A stretch of 64,000 bases of DNA, taken from the NCBI RefSeq assembly GCF_000372405.1, contig NZ_AQVC01000002.1:28137-92136 (forward strand), written 5' to 3'. Of the stretch, positions 26,556 to 35,331 are shown in pieces (within the stretch, counting starts at the first letter, position 1; each line of letters begins with the position of its first letter). The notes beneath the pieces are model-generated. The model did not search any database, was not told the origin of the DNA, and saw nothing but the letters and a program-made list of their open reading frames with translations. The DNA comes from Porphyromonas somerae DSM 23386. Its GTDB lineage: Bacteria; Bacteroidota; Bacteroidia; Bacteroidales; Porphyromonadaceae. Made by a program: the position numbers and the translations under genes.

Positions 26556-27092
26556 ATGATAAACGACCATAAACTACCAACCAAAAAGGATCAAGCCGAC
26601 TTTGAAAAAGAGCTCGTTGGCCTACAGCCAAATATGTACAGCTTTGCCCTCTCATTAACCGCTAATCCCACAAATGCCGAAGACTTGATGCAAGAGACCT
26701 CGCTCAGGGTGCTGGATAATAGAGACAAGTATCGACCCAATACCAACTTCAAAGGGTGGGTATTTACCGTGATGCGCAACCTCTTTATTAATAGCTACCA
26801 CAGAAGCGTTCGGACCAATAATATTATTGATGACTCTGCCGACCTCTCCTATATTGGTAGCCAAAGAGATACAGAGGGGCTTGGGGCTCCCGATCACGAG
26901 CTAAGTCTTAAAGAGATCAATCAAGCAATAGAGGCATTAGACGAATTATATCAGATCCCATTTTCACTCTACCTTTCGGGCTTTAAATATAAGGAGATAG
27001 CGGACCAACTTGATCTCCCAATAGGGACAATCAAAAGTCGAATATTCTTTGCTCGCAAGCAGCTTCAAGAGCAATTGAGTGACTATCGGTAA
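26556..27092 (+). CDS. ECF-type RNA polymerase sigma-70 factor
   Basis: 178 residues with sigma region 2 (about 28-95: FALSLTANPTNAEDLMQETSLRVL, then FKGWVFTVMRNLFINSYHR) and region 4 (about 122-172: LDELYQIPFSLYLSGFKYKEIADQLDLPIGTIKSRIFFARKQL), the layout of small extracytoplasmic-function sigma factors. It directs RNA polymerase to a specific promoter set. No anti-sigma gene is adjacent, which is unusual for the group but common for some Bacteroidetes ECF factors. It is monocistronic: candidate promoter in front, terminator hairpin right behind. Confidence 0.94.
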   Translation: MINDHKLPTKKDQADFEKELVGLQPNMYSFALSLTANPTNAEDLMQETSLRVLDNRDKYRPNTNFKGWVFTVMRNLFINSYHRSVRTNNIIDDSADLSYIGSQRDTEGLGAPDHELSLKEINQAIEALDELYQIPFSLYLSGFKYKEIADQLDLPIGTIKSRIFFARKQLQEQLSDYR

Positions 27093-27114
27093 ATCTACAT
27101 TATAAGTGACCTAA

Positions 27115-27155
27115 AATGGCACCTTAAGAGTTTATTCTTAGGGTGCCATTCCTTT
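27115..27155 (+). terminator. Terminator of the ECF sigma gene
   Basis: AATGGCACC at 27115-27123 pairs with GGTGCCATT at 27142-27150, with additional inner pairing (TTAAGA/TTCTTA), followed by CCTTTT. 22 bases past the stop. Confidence 0.8.
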
Positions 27156-27193
27156 TAATGTTAGAGAAACAGAAAATTTACAAGTCAAAAGTC

Positions 27194-27223
27194 TTTGCAA
27201 TTGAAATTTTTAGTGTATATTTG
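27194..27223 (+). promoter_or_regulatory. Bacteroidetes promoter of the 6S-like RNA
   Basis: TTTG at 27194-27197, 18 bases, then TATATTTG at 27216-27223. Very close to the consensus, with no protein gene behind it on this strand. Confidence 0.8.
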
Positions 27224-27228
27224 CCAAC

Positions 27229-27474
27229 AAAGGGAATTAACGGGAGTGAATGAGAGGTCATTGCTCCGAGTGTTGCATAAGCTAACTAGCATATAGTATG
27301 AAGATATAGCCAACTTGAAAGCAAAATAGGCGCCTCCAAGTTTGGACAACGATAGTAAGGGTTGGCAAGAGCCCTTGCTCGGGTGTTGACCTTGGTTGAC
27401 ATTCGATACATTTGGGATTTTAAATGATGATTGCAGTCACCTCGACGCCTCGAAGGCGTCGGGGTGATTTTTTT
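27229..27474 (+). ncRNA. ssrS: Probable 6S RNA (Bacteroidales-1 type)
   Basis: A stretch of about 245 bases with a strong promoter in front and a strong terminator at its end, but no open reading frame. By hand I find a nested, collinear series of helices typical of one long rod: 27248-27252 with 27400-27404, 27255-27260 with 27387-27392, 27266-27270 with 27378-27382, 27281-27286 with 27361-27366, and 27310-27317 with 27337-27345. Internal loops separate them, the largest between the third and fourth. 6S RNA mimics an open promoter and binds RNA polymerase. From memory, the Bacteroidales-1 motif, defined by promoter and terminator, was proposed as the 6S homologue of this order. Not tmRNA or RNase P: their signature motifs are absent. 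Confidence 0.65.
27437..27474 (+). terminator. Strong rho-independent terminator of the 6S-like RNA
   Basis: A 14-bp stem (27437-27450 with 27454-27467, one T.G pair), a 3-base loop and seven T. The strongest terminator seen in the window. Confidence 0.92.
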
Positions 27475-27504
27475 CTGTATCATGGTAATGCTCAATAAGT
27501 GCAC

Positions 27505-27531
27505 GATAATGTTGCACGAAGTGCCATTCTC
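27505..27531. repeat. 27-bp hairpin, copy 2
   Basis: GATAATG-TT-GCAC-GAA-GTGC-CATTCTC, one mismatch in the outer stem relative to the copy at 59941. Contains the exact core TGTTGCACGA at 27510-27519. Confidence 0.85.
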
Positions 27532-27596
27532 CAATTAGCCTCTTTTGAGCCTAGCTATAGAGCTTCATAACCCGATGGTATATCAAGGCAAAAAAT

Positions 27597-27684
27597 TAGA
27601 TGCAACTAAGCATTTGCTTAGATGCATCTAATCATTTGCTTAGTTGCAACGAACCGATTGCTTAGTTGCAACTAAACTAGCGCC
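27597..27684 (+). repeat. Array of four degenerate 22-bp units, locus B
   Basis: Units start at 27597, 27619, 27641 and 27663, each opening with TAGWTGCA and three of them ending in TTGCT. Same period, unit number and orientation as locus A (12116) and locus C (50715). It lies between the 6S-like RNA and the metal ATPase promoter. Confidence 0.9.
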
Positions 27685-27806
27685 TTTATACGACACTGAG
27701 TATCAACCTATTACAAAAACATCTTTTAACGCCCTATTTTCCTCAAGAAGTTCGCAGGTAAAATTGAATTATTGCCACCTTATCAGTAGAGCTATAGTAG
27801 GATCAA

Positions 27807-27827
27807 CTCTGCAACTAGGTTGCAGAG
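27807..27827. promoter_or_regulatory. 9-3-9 dyad operator candidate before the metal ATPase
   Basis: CTCTGCAAC, TAG, GTTGCAGAG is a perfect 9-bp inverted repeat with a 3-base centre. It ends 9 bases before the -7 box at 27837, so it covers the -33/spacer region of the promoter, a place where a repressor or MerR-type activator would act. The Fur-family protein encoded by the second gene is the obvious candidate ligand. Confidence 0.55.
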
Positions 27828-27836
27828 AAAAGGGTC

Positions 27837-27844
27837 TATCTTTG
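27837..27844 (+). promoter_or_regulatory. -7 box of the metal ATPase operon
   Basis: TATCTTTG, 34 bases before the ATG at 27879, matches TAnnTTTG. No good TTTG lies at -33; that position is taken by the dyad at 27807-27827, which fits a regulated promoter. Confidence 0.6.
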
Positions 27845-27878
27845 TGGAAGTAATAACAATCAAACAGGTACAAGAATT

Positions 27879-29801
27879 ATGGGAGATAATCATAGTCAAG
27901 TTCACGGACATGAGGAAGAGGAGGTAAGCCTTAAGCCGATTTTCATTTCGGCAGCCATATTAGTGTTAATCGTTGTGGGCCAACACTTCTGGAGTTGGTG
28001 GCCACAAGGGTGGTTACAAGATGTGCTTTACATCCTCGCATTTTGCCCTGTAGGAATTCCTGTCCTTATAGAGGCGTGGGAGCTCCTCTGGAAGGAGCAC
28101 TCCTTCTTTAATGAGTGTGCATTGATGTCGATAGCAACCATTGGGGCATTTTGTATTGACCAACAAAATGAAGCGGTACTCCTTATGCTTCTCTACCAAT
28201 TAGGAGAGTACCTGCAAGATAAAGCGGTACACAAGGTGCGCCGCAGTATCTCCAAGACTGCCGATGTGCGTAGCCAAACAGTCCTTAAAATAGAGGGACA
28301 AGAGACAAAAGAGATACCAGCAAAAGAGGCGCAAGTGGGCGATTACTTGAGAGTAATCCCAGGCATGCGAGTATCGCTGGATGGAAAGCTTCTCTCGGAG
28401 GAAGCCCTTTTGGACCTCTCTGCACTTACAGGTGAGAGTATGCTTGAGGAGCGGGAGAAGGGTGCAGAAATCCTTGCCGGCAGTGTAGTGAGCACACGCC
28501 CTATAGATATTGTAGTGACCAAACCATACGAGGATAGCACATTGGCACGTATCCTTCAGATGACCGAAGAGGCGAGCGAACGAAAACCTGAAACAGAGCG
28601 ACTTATTCGTCGATTTGCAAGAGTCTATACCCCAATTGTTTTCGGGCTTGCTCTCCTTGTAGTATTAGCACCATGGATATGGAGCTTGGCATCTTCTAGC
28701 TTCCAATACGAGTTCTCTGATTGGCTCTATAAGGCACTAGTCTTCTTGGTAATCTCTTGTCCTTGTGCATTGGTCATCAGTGTCCCTCTGACCTATTTTA
28801 GCGGAATGGGGGCTACTAGTCGTCATGGGCTACTATTTAAAGGAGCACTCTATTTGGAAGAATTAAGGAGGATCACAGCAGTAGTATTCGATAAGACTGG
28901 AACCCTCACAGTAGGAGAGTTTGAGGTAAAAAAGGTGCTCACATCTAGCATCAGCAGTGAAGATGCATTGGGGTACATATCGGCAGTTGAAGCACATAGT
29001 AGCCACCCAATGGCACAAGCCATTCTGAGGCACACTACAAATAGTGAGCGGAAGGAAGTAAAGGACATTGAAGAGGTTACCGGAATGGGGCTGACAGCAA
29101 TTGGCAGTAATGGCGAACGGTTACTAGTAGGAAGCGAACGAATGATGCTCAAGGAAGGGCTTGAGGTGCCCCAATCTCTATCTCCTCAGGGAGAAAGTGC
29201 CGTACTGCTTGCCATAGACAGAGCTGTCAAAGCAACTGTAATTCTTTCCGACCAAATAAAGCCTCAGAGCAAGGCAACTATATCGGATCTCCAACACCTT
29301 GGAATCAATAAACTGGTGATGCTCTCTGGCGACAAACCAGAAGTGGTGCTAGCAACAGCTAAAGAAATAGGTCTTCAGGATGCAAGAGGCTCCCTACTCC
29401 CTGATGATAAGATGAGGGCAGTGGAGGAGCTGATGGTAAATGATCGGGTAGCCTTTGTCGGGGATGGACTGAACGATGCTCCAGTAATGACCATGAGCCA
29501 CGTGGGAATAGCAATGGGTGGTATCGCCAGTGATGCCACTATAGAGGCAGCAGACATCGTAATACAAGGTAACGACCCATATAAAGTGGTGCAAGGAATA
29601 GAAGTTTCAAGGCATACCCATAAGATTGTAGTACAAAATATTATCTTTGCACTAGGGTTTAAGTTTGCAGTGATGATTTTGGCACTATTGGGCTTTGCTT
29701 CCTTAACGCTTGCTGTACTTGCCGATGTAGGTGTGACACTCCTTGCAGTACTCAATTCACTCCGTGCACTTTACTTTAGAGCCAAAACACTTCAAGAATG
29801 A
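27879..29801 (+). CDS. zntA: P1B-type heavy-metal exporting ATPase (zinc/cadmium/lead type)
   Basis: 640-residue inner-membrane pump that exports divalent metals at the cost of ATP. Key motifs: LTGESMLEE (actuator), SCPCALVIS (intramembrane CPC metal site), DKTGTLT (phosphorylated Asp), SSHPMAQA (the HP locus of P1B pumps) and GDGLNDAPVM. Several hydrophobic segments flank them. The usual N-terminal CxxC metal-binding domain is missing; instead there is a short His/Glu-rich head (HSQVHGHEEEE). The stop codon overlaps the start of a Fur-family regulator by 4 bases. A Zn/Cd/Pb specificity is inferred from the overall type; Cu or Co cannot be excluded. Confidence 0.9.
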   Translation: MGDNHSQVHGHEEEEVSLKPIFISAAILVLIVVGQHFWSWWPQGWLQDVLYILAFCPVGIPVLIEAWELLWKEHSFFNECALMSIATIGAFCIDQQNEAVLLMLLYQLGEYLQDKAVHKVRRSISKTADVRSQTVLKIEGQETKEIPAKEAQVGDYLRVIPGMRVSLDGKLLSEEALLDLSALTGESMLEEREKGAEILAGSVVSTRPIDIVVTKPYEDSTLARILQMTEEASERKPETERLIRRFARVYTPIVFGLALLVVLAPWIWSLASSSFQYEFSDWLYKALVFLVISCPCALVISVPLTYFSGMGATSRHGLLFKGALYLEELRRITAVVFDKTGTLTVGEFEVKKVLTSSISSEDALGYISAVEAHSSHPMAQAILRHTTNSERKEVKDIEEVTGMGLTAIGSNGERLLVGSERMMLKEGLEVPQSLSPQGESAVLLAIDRAVKATVILSDQIKPQSKATISDLQHLGINKLVMLSGDKPEVVLATAKEIGLQDARGSLLPDDKMRAVEELMVNDRVAFVGDGLNDAPVMTMSHVGIAMGGIASDATIEAADIVIQGNDPYKVVQGIEVSRHTHKIVVQNIIFALGFKFAVMILALLGFASLTLAVLADVGVTLLAVLNSLRALYFRAKTLQE

Positions 29802-30232
29802 TAGGAAAGACTATGGAACGAGAAAGACTATCAAAGCTACTAAGCCACTTTGGCGTGAGGGTAACTCCAGTGAGATACCTCTTGTATCAGGCTCTAGAGG
29901 AAGCGACTGTGGCAATGAGTCTGAGCGATCTAGAGGTAGAGCTACGCACGATAGATAAGAGTAGTATCTTTCGGAACCTACAATTATTTCTCGAGGCTGG
30001 TCTCATCCATCAAATACAGGATGGTAGTGGCGTTGCCAAGTATGCCGTAAGTCAGGTAGAGAGCGTTGAACACCCCACAACCCATGCTCATTTCACTTGT
30101 CGGAAGTGTGCTGAAACCATTTGCCTCGAAGGTATCACTTTGGACCTTACACAGCTTGCCATTCCAGAGGGCTTTCAGGTGGATGGCTACACACTCATAC
30201 TCAAGGGGATTTGCCCACACTGTAAGCGCTAA
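29798..30232 (+). CDS. Fur-family metal-responsive repressor (Zur-like)
   Basis: 144 residues: an N-terminal winged helix (about 10-85, with LLSHFGVRVTPVRYLLYQAL and DKSSIFRNLQLFLEAGLI) and a C-terminal dimerisation domain with two CxxC pairs, CRKC and CPHC, which form the structural zinc site. His-rich HPTTHAHFTC precedes the first pair. Its start ATGA overlaps the stop of the metal ATPase, so the two are translationally coupled, which suggests it senses the exported metal and acts on the dyad at 27807. A second ATG at 29813 is also possible. Fur, PerR or Zur subtype cannot be settled by eye. Confidence 0.9.
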   Translation: MIGKTMERERLSKLLSHFGVRVTPVRYLLYQALEEATVAMSLSDLEVELRTIDKSSIFRNLQLFLEAGLIHQIQDGSGVAKYAVSQVESVEHPTTHAHFTCRKCAETICLEGITLDLTQLAIPEGFQVDGYTLILKGICPHCKR

Positions 30233-30286
30233 GTAGATAAGCCTCAATCATTGCCAACACCCCGGCACGTCTACTTCTGACATCTT

Positions 30287-30318
30287 TTTGGGGAATAATA
30301 GATAATTGATTACCTTTG
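30287..30318 (+). promoter_or_regulatory. Promoter of the parA operon
   Basis: TTTG at 30287-30290, 20 bases, TACCTTTG at 30311-30318, 33 bases before parA. A good match to the phylum's consensus. Confidence 0.75.
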
Positions 30319-30351
30319 CTAGTGTGAAAAAGTGACTTCATAGAGCAATAG

Positions 30352-31122
30352 ATGGGAAAGGTAATAGCAATATCCAATCAAAAGGGTGGCGTAGGTAAGA
30401 CGACTACGACAATCAATCTCGCCGCATCACTAGTGGCCTTAGAGAAAAAGGTACTAATCATAGATGCTGACCCTCAGGCCAATGCAACAAGTGGCTTGGG
30501 AGCTACCCCTTTATCACCCAATAAGACGGTCTACAACTGCATGCTAGGCGAAGCCAATCCTCGTGAGTGTCTTGTGGAGACCTCCGTGGAAGGGCTCATG
30601 ATACTTCCCTCTCATAGCGATCTCTCTGGGGCAGAAGTAGAGCTAGTCTCTGTCCCTGACCGTGAGTTCGTAATGCGTAAGATTACGGATCAGCTTCGAG
30701 ACGATTATGACTTTATATTTATCGATTGTTCTCCAAGCTTAGGACTCATCACGGTATCGGTCTTGGCTGCAGCAGACTCTGTAATCATACCTGTACAGTG
30801 TGAATACTTTGCACTGGAGGGGATCAGCAAGCTATTGAGCACCTTGCAGGTAGTTAAGCGAAGAATCAATCCAAAGATAGATATTGAGGGCTTCCTTATG
30901 ACCATGTATGATGCCCGTACTCGTCACTCCAATCAAGTGTACGAGGAGGTTAAGAAACACTTTAAGAGCTTAGTATTCTCCAGCGTCATACATCGTAACG
31001 TGAGACTCAGCGAAGCCCCTAGCTTCGGGCAGTCGGTGCTAGACTTTGATATAGACTCTCGTGGCAGTCAAAATTACCTTCAACTAGCTCGCGAGCTTCT
31101 GGAGAAGAACAAACAATTATGA
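30352..31122 (+). CDS. parA: Chromosome partitioning ATPase ParA (Soj)
   Basis: 256-residue deviant Walker ATPase that works with ParB to segregate chromosome origins. The deviant P-loop [17 protein letters not shown] is at residues 10-26, [12 protein letters not shown] follows, and [20 protein letters not shown] is the Walker B region. Length is typical of chromosomal ParA. The stop overlaps parB by 4 bases. No parS site that I recognise is visible in the window. Confidence 0.96.
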   Translation: MGKVIAISNQKGGVGKTTTTINLAASLVALEKKVLIIDADPQANATSGLGATPLSPNKTVYNCMLGEANPRECLVETSVEGLMILPSHSDLSGAEVELVSVPDREFVMRKITDQLRDDYDFIFIDCSPSLGLITVSVLAAADSVIIPVQCEYFALEGISKLLSTLQVVKRRINPKIDIEGFLMTMYDARTRHSNQVYEEVKKHFKSLVFSSVIHRNVRLSEAPSFGQSVLDFDIDSRGSQNYLQLARELLEKNKQL

Positions 31123-32030
31123 GCAAAAACATCAATAAGAAAAATAGCCTTGGCAGGGGACTAGATGCTCTGATCACACCAACACTCAGTGATGTGGATG
31201 TGCAGGGCTCTTCCTCCTTTAATGAAATAAATCTTGAGGATATCATACCTAATCCCGAGCAACCGAGAGAGGAGTTTGACCCTGAAGCCCTCGAGGAGCT
31301 AGCACAGTCTATTAGGCACCTAGGTATTATTCAGCCAATCACCGTGCATGCACTCTCTGACAATATAGGGAAGTACCGTATCATCAGTGGAGAGCGCCGG
31401 TATAGAGCAGCTAAGATAGCTGGGCTCGAGCGCATCCCCGCCTATATCCGCACCGCCGAAGATGAGCAGATTATGGAAATGGCTCTGATTGAAAATATTC
31501 AGCGCCAAGACCTCAACGCCATCGAAGTAGCACTCGCCTTTAAGAAGCTGATCGAAGGCTACGACCTTACACAGGAAGAGCTGAGCAATAGAGTGGGCAA
31601 GAAGAGAGCCACTATTTCCAACTACATCCGGCTCTTAAAGCTCCCTGCAGAGATACAAATGGGCTTAAAGGATAACAAAGTCTCTATGGGGCATGCCCGT
31701 TCTCTTCTAGGCATCGACGACCCTGAGGTGCAACTAGCTTTCTACGAGCAAGTAATCGCAGACCACATCTCAGTACGTAGCCTAGAGCAAATGGTCAAGG
31801 ACTACAATGAGCCAGAGGAAGAGATACCCAATAAACCACGCTCCTCCAACAACGGCAAAAGGAAACCCACTAATAGCGAAGAGGTAGAGCTACTCACCAA
31901 TCGCTTCAGAAGTCTCTTTGGGACCAAGGTGACCATGACGCTCAGTGAGCAGGGCAAGGGGAAAATAAATATTCCATTTGACTCCAATGACCAGCTTGAG
32001 CATATTCTTGCACTGCTAGACCGACTATGA
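31119..32030 (+). CDS. parB: Chromosome partitioning protein ParB
   Basis: 303-residue CTP-dependent DNA clamp that loads at parS. The N-terminal ParB/Srx domain has [22 protein letters not shown] and the CTP-binding [10 protein letters not shown]; the central helix-turn-helix includes [24 protein letters not shown]; the C-terminal 50 residues are a dimerisation domain. A Lys/Pro-rich linker precedes it. Overlaps parA upstream and the DUF5683 gene downstream, each by 4 bases. Confidence 0.96.
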   Translation: MSKNINKKNSLGRGLDALITPTLSDVDVQGSSSFNEINLEDIIPNPEQPREEFDPEALEELAQSIRHLGIIQPITVHALSDNIGKYRIISGERRYRAAKIAGLERIPAYIRTAEDEQIMEMALIENIQRQDLNAIEVALAFKKLIEGYDLTQEELSNRVGKKRATISNYIRLLKLPAEIQMGLKDNKVSMGHARSLLGIDDPEVQLAFYEQVIADHISVRSLEQMVKDYNEPEEEIPNKPRSSNNGKRKPTNSEEVELLTNRFRSLFGTKVTMTLSEQGKGKINIPFDSNDQLEHILALLDRL

Positions 32031-32704
32031 GGAGAGTTCAGCAAATCTCATTGCTAGCACTCTTTTGGCTGGCACTATCGCTATCGGCCAAAGCAGACCT
32101 TGTGCCAACTGATAGCATACCTCCCGACTCCGTCGTTCAAAGTGCCACTAGAGACAAGGTGGTAGAAGAGGTAGTGCCAAATAAAAAGAGTAAAGAGGTC
32201 AAGAGCTTTCAACCCAATTCCATAAAAGCCGTACTATTTAGCATCATTCCTGGTGGTGGACAAGTGTACAACCGAGTATATTGGAAACTCCCTATAGTAA
32301 TTGGTGCCTATACGGCTTGCTACTATGCTATCTCTTGGAATAATAATAACCTCCTTGATTACGCAACTGCATTTAGGGACATCAAGAGCTCCACACCTAT
32401 GGAGCATCAAAGTTGGAAAGACTTTATTCCCTACGGTGCAGACCCCAAGAGCTATGTCAATAATACAGGCTTTCACGAACAACTTAGGAGAGGTCGTGAC
32501 TTCTATCGACGCAATCGCGATCTCAGCATCATCATTACTGTAGGTATCTATGCCCTATTTATGATTGATGCCTATGTCGATGCTGAGCTATATAGCTTCG
32601 ATATTTCGCCCAACCTCACTCTTTCCTATGCCCCAGCCTATATCCCCTCCACCCCACAAACGCCCGACAGCGGGATAGGCGTGCAATTAGCACTTACATT
32701 CTAA
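32027..32704 (+). CDS. DUF5683-type membrane protein
   Basis: 225 residues with an N-terminal signal or anchor segment (LLALFWLALSLSAKA), a charged linker, then a conserved block from about residue 65: SIIPGGGQVYNRVYWKLPIVIGAYTACYYAISW, followed by a second hydrophobic segment (SIIITVGIYALFMIDAYVDAEL). This GGGQ-containing domain is DUF5683, usual next to parAB and a lytic transglycosylase in Bacteroidetes. Function unknown; envelope location inferred. Start codon overlaps the parB stop. Confidence 0.85.
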   Translation: MRRVQQISLLALFWLALSLSAKADLVPTDSIPPDSVVQSATRDKVVEEVVPNKKSKEVKSFQPNSIKAVLFSIIPGGGQVYNRVYWKLPIVIGAYTACYYAISWNNNNLLDYATAFRDIKSSTPMEHQSWKDFIPYGADPKSYVNNTGFHEQLRRGRDFYRRNRDLSIIITVGIYALFMIDAYVDAELYSFDISPNLTLSYAPAYIPSTPQTPDSGIGVQLALTF

Positions 32705-32717
32705 GCATTTTAGACTT

Positions 32718-34154
32718 ATGACGATGAATAGACTTCTTCTTACAGCTACCCTATTACTTGGCTTTTGCACTGCACTTTTCAGTCAAGAGCCCAATAATGG
32801 GGAGGAGGTAAACATAGAGGATCTTGGCCGACTTCCCGAAAGCTTTGAGATGAGCCTTGATTCACTATTCAATCGTAGATATAAAGAATATTACAATCTC
32901 TCCAAGAGAGATAAGCCCAATACCCAAAGTACTCGGACGCTAGATCAACTCTATCGCAGTCGTCTACACGCTATGGAGAGTGCCATTCCCCTCACATACA
33001 ATCCCATAGTTCGCGAAGCCATTGAGCTCTATGTCAATAAGCGAAGTCGCCTGCTCAGCCTAATGCTTGCTAAGGCCACCTACTACTTCCCCATCATAGA
33101 GTCGGCCTTGGATAAGTATGGAATGCCTTTAGAGCTAAAATACCTCGCCATCGTAGAGAGTGCCCTCAACCCAACTGCTGTCAGTAGGGCTGGAGCCACA
33201 GGGCTTTGGCAGTTTATGCTCCCCACGGGCAAGGCTTACGGACTTCATATCGATAGCATGGTCGACGAACGATGCGACCCCTACAAGAGCTCCGAAGCAA
33301 TGGCACGCTACTTTCAGGATATGTATGCTCTATACGGCGATTGGATGCTCTCCATTGCCGCCTATAATTGTGGTCCAGGGAATGTCAATAAAGCTATCCG
33401 CCGCTCAGGAGGTAAGACCGATTTCTGGCAGATTTATCAATACCTACCTCGTGAGACCCGATCATACGTGCCCTTTTTCATTGCTGCTTTCTATGCTATG
33501 GAGCACTACGATGAGCACGATATCCGACCCAATATAGTCAATGTCCCTCTCGCCACCGATACCGTACATATTAAATTCCGACTCAGCTTCGATGAGATAC
33601 AGCAAGCCAGCGGAGTGGATATGAAGGTGATTGAGGATCTCAACCCAATGTATAAAAAGAGGATTATCCCCGGCAATAACGGCACACAGATACTTAGATT
33701 ACCCACTGCCGATGCTACTGCTTTTAGTATACAAAAGGATCAGCTACTCGCCAAGAGACAGTTGGAGCAGAGTACCGCAGAGCTTAAGGAGTCTAGCAAT
33801 GATACCGCTGCCCATGCGATCACCCATACCGTAAGGCGAGGTGAGACGCTCTCCAAGATAGCCTCTAAATACGGGGTCACCATCAACGATATCAAAGCAT
33901 GGAATAACCTCTCTAGTAACAGCCTAAGGGTTGGGCAAAAGCTCTCCATCAACGGCTCCAAAGGTAGTAGCCAAAGAAGCTCCAAACAAAGTAGTGCTTC
34001 TCCAAAGGTCAGATATTATACGGTAAAGAAAGGTGACACCCTAAGCGGAATAGCTCAAAAGCATAAAGGAGCCACCGTACAAAAGATAAGGCGAGCCAAT
34101 AACATTCGCGGAAATAACATACGGCCCGGTCAGCGATTGGTTATTCCTTATTAA
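32718..34154 (+). CDS. MltD-type lytic transglycosylase with two LysM domains
   Basis: 478-residue cell-wall enzyme that cleaves the MurNAc-GlcNAc bond with formation of anhydro ends. A signal peptide (about 1-23) is followed by a transglycosylase SLT domain with the catalytic Glu in AIVESALNP, then SRAGATGLWQFM and AYNCGPGNVNKAI. Two LysM peptidoglycan-binding domains follow: about 372-415 (HTVRRGETLSKIASKYGV) and 435-478 (YYTVKKGDTLSGIAQKH). The last one ends the protein. It is 13 bases downstream of the DUF5683 gene and completes a par/cell-wall string. Confidence 0.94.
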   Translation: MTMNRLLLTATLLLGFCTALFSQEPNNGEEVNIEDLGRLPESFEMSLDSLFNRRYKEYYNLSKRDKPNTQSTRTLDQLYRSRLHAMESAIPLTYNPIVREAIELYVNKRSRLLSLMLAKATYYFPIIESALDKYGMPLELKYLAIVESALNPTAVSRAGATGLWQFMLPTGKAYGLHIDSMVDERCDPYKSSEAMARYFQDMYALYGDWMLSIAAYNCGPGNVNKAIRRSGGKTDFWQIYQYLPRETRSYVPFFIAAFYAMEHYDEHDIRPNIVNVPLATDTVHIKFRLSFDEIQQASGVDMKVIEDLNPMYKKRIIPGNNGTQILRLPTADATAFSIQKDQLLAKRQLEQSTAELKESSNDTAAHAITHTVRRGETLSKIASKYGVTINDIKAWNNLSSNSLRVGQKLSINGSKGSSQRSSKQSSASPKVRYYTVKKGDTLSGIAQKHKGATVQKIRRANNIRGNNIRPGQRLVIPY

Positions 34155-34200
34155 CTCCACTTATTAACCCCACTTGTCACGGCAAATATCAAAGACAATT

Positions 34201-35331
34201 ATGTCTAAGTGCTATCGATTAATAGTATTGCTCATCTCGCTACTTGCATTGGCATGCGATAGAGTACCAGAACTACCTTCTATCCAGCTCTCAAAGGATA
34301 ACCCACTCCAGTTTCTAGTGGTCAATGAAGGGCTTTTCACCACCAATACAGCAGCACTCTCCGCTGTCTATAAGGATGGTACCATTTACTGGGATGTCTT
34401 TGAGCCAATCAATCAGCGACCACTTGGCGATGTTGCCCAAAGCATCACCCTTATCAATGGCAAGCTTTTCGTAGCCATTAATAACAGTCGACGTATAGAA
34501 GTACTAGACCCCACCACCTTTAAGTCCGTTGCTTCTCTACGATATAGCCAAAGTGGCTCTCCACGTTACATCACTCCCCTAACCAATAATACGGCACTGG
34601 TTAGTGACCTGTACGGTCAGCTAGTGAAGATCAGCACCACCCCACCCTATGAGGTACTAGAATATATCTCACTCCCCACTGCAAGCTCGGGCATAGAGCA
34701 GATGGCTACAGTCAGAAACAAGGTATTCGGCGTCTACCTCAATCGGGGAATTGCCATTTTAGATGCCGAAAAGCTATGGATACCCAATATGCGACTTATT
34801 GATGGGCTAGATATTCCATGGGAACTTGGTGGCTGCCAATTGCTAGTTGACCATCACCAGAGAGTGTGGTGCACTAGCCTTCTGCCCAATGGGGTAAAGC
34901 TATCGGCTATCGACTCTCAGAGTGAAACGATCGTAGCTGAGGTGGTACTACCCTTTGATCGCTCAGAGCCTCAGGAGGGCGATATCATAGGCATGCCCAA
35001 AAACAATCGTGTAGATATAGACCCCACTGGGCAATATATCTATATCAATCTATACACTCTGTCAAAAGAGGGGCAACCTCTACAGACCTTATTCACCATT
35101 GACGTAGACAGTCACAAAGTCTCCAAATATCTCGAGCTTCCTGGAGTTAAGATGATGTATGGCATGAATGTCTCACCCGATGGAGATGTCTTTATCTGCG
35201 ACTGCCTCGATTACTCAGCACAGCGTGGGTATATTCGTCAGTTTCCTAAAGATGGTGGTAAAGTACGAAGTTACAAGGTTGGTGTATACCCCAATCGCAT
35301 ATTCTTTCCACCGAAAGGAGGTTGGCAATGA
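34201..35331 (+). CDS. DUF5074/YncE-like beta-propeller lipoprotein (BtuG-like)
   Basis: 376 residues from ATG 34201 (an upstream TTG at 34174 is in frame but unlikely). The lipobox is LLALAC. The mature part begins with FLVVNEGLFTTNTAALSAVY, the NEG motif of DUF5074, and continues as repeated beta blades, so a propeller. In Bacteroidetes, surface propellers of this kind next to a small TonB receptor include BtuG, which binds cobalamin tightly. Its stop overlaps the receptor start by 4 bases, which supports a receptor-lid role. B12 as ligand is inference. A distant paralogue lies at 38821. Confidence 0.78.
   Translation: MSKCYRLIVLLISLLALACDRVPELPSIQLSKDNPLQFLVVNEGLFTTNTAALSAVYKDGTIYWDVFEPINQRPLGDVAQSITLINGKLFVAINNSRRIEVLDPTTFKSVASLRYSQSGSPRYITPLTNNTALVSDLYGQLVKISTTPPYEVLEYISLPTASSGIEQMATVRNKVFGVYLNRGIAILDAEKLWIPNMRLIDGLDIPWELGGCQLLVDHHQRVWCTSLLPNGVKLSAIDSQSETIVAEVVLPFDRSEPQEGDIIGMPKNNRVDIDPTGQYIYINLYTLSKEGQPLQTLFTIDVDSHKVSKYLELPGVKMMYGMNVSPDGDVFICDCLDYSAQRGYIRQFPKDGGKVRSYKVGVYPNRIFFPPKGGWQ

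Noticed and set aside
27286-27534. 82-codon open frame on the minus strand across the 6S-like RNA.
   Set aside because: It runs through the terminator hairpin and repeat DNA; the strong promoter and terminator signals are on the other strand.
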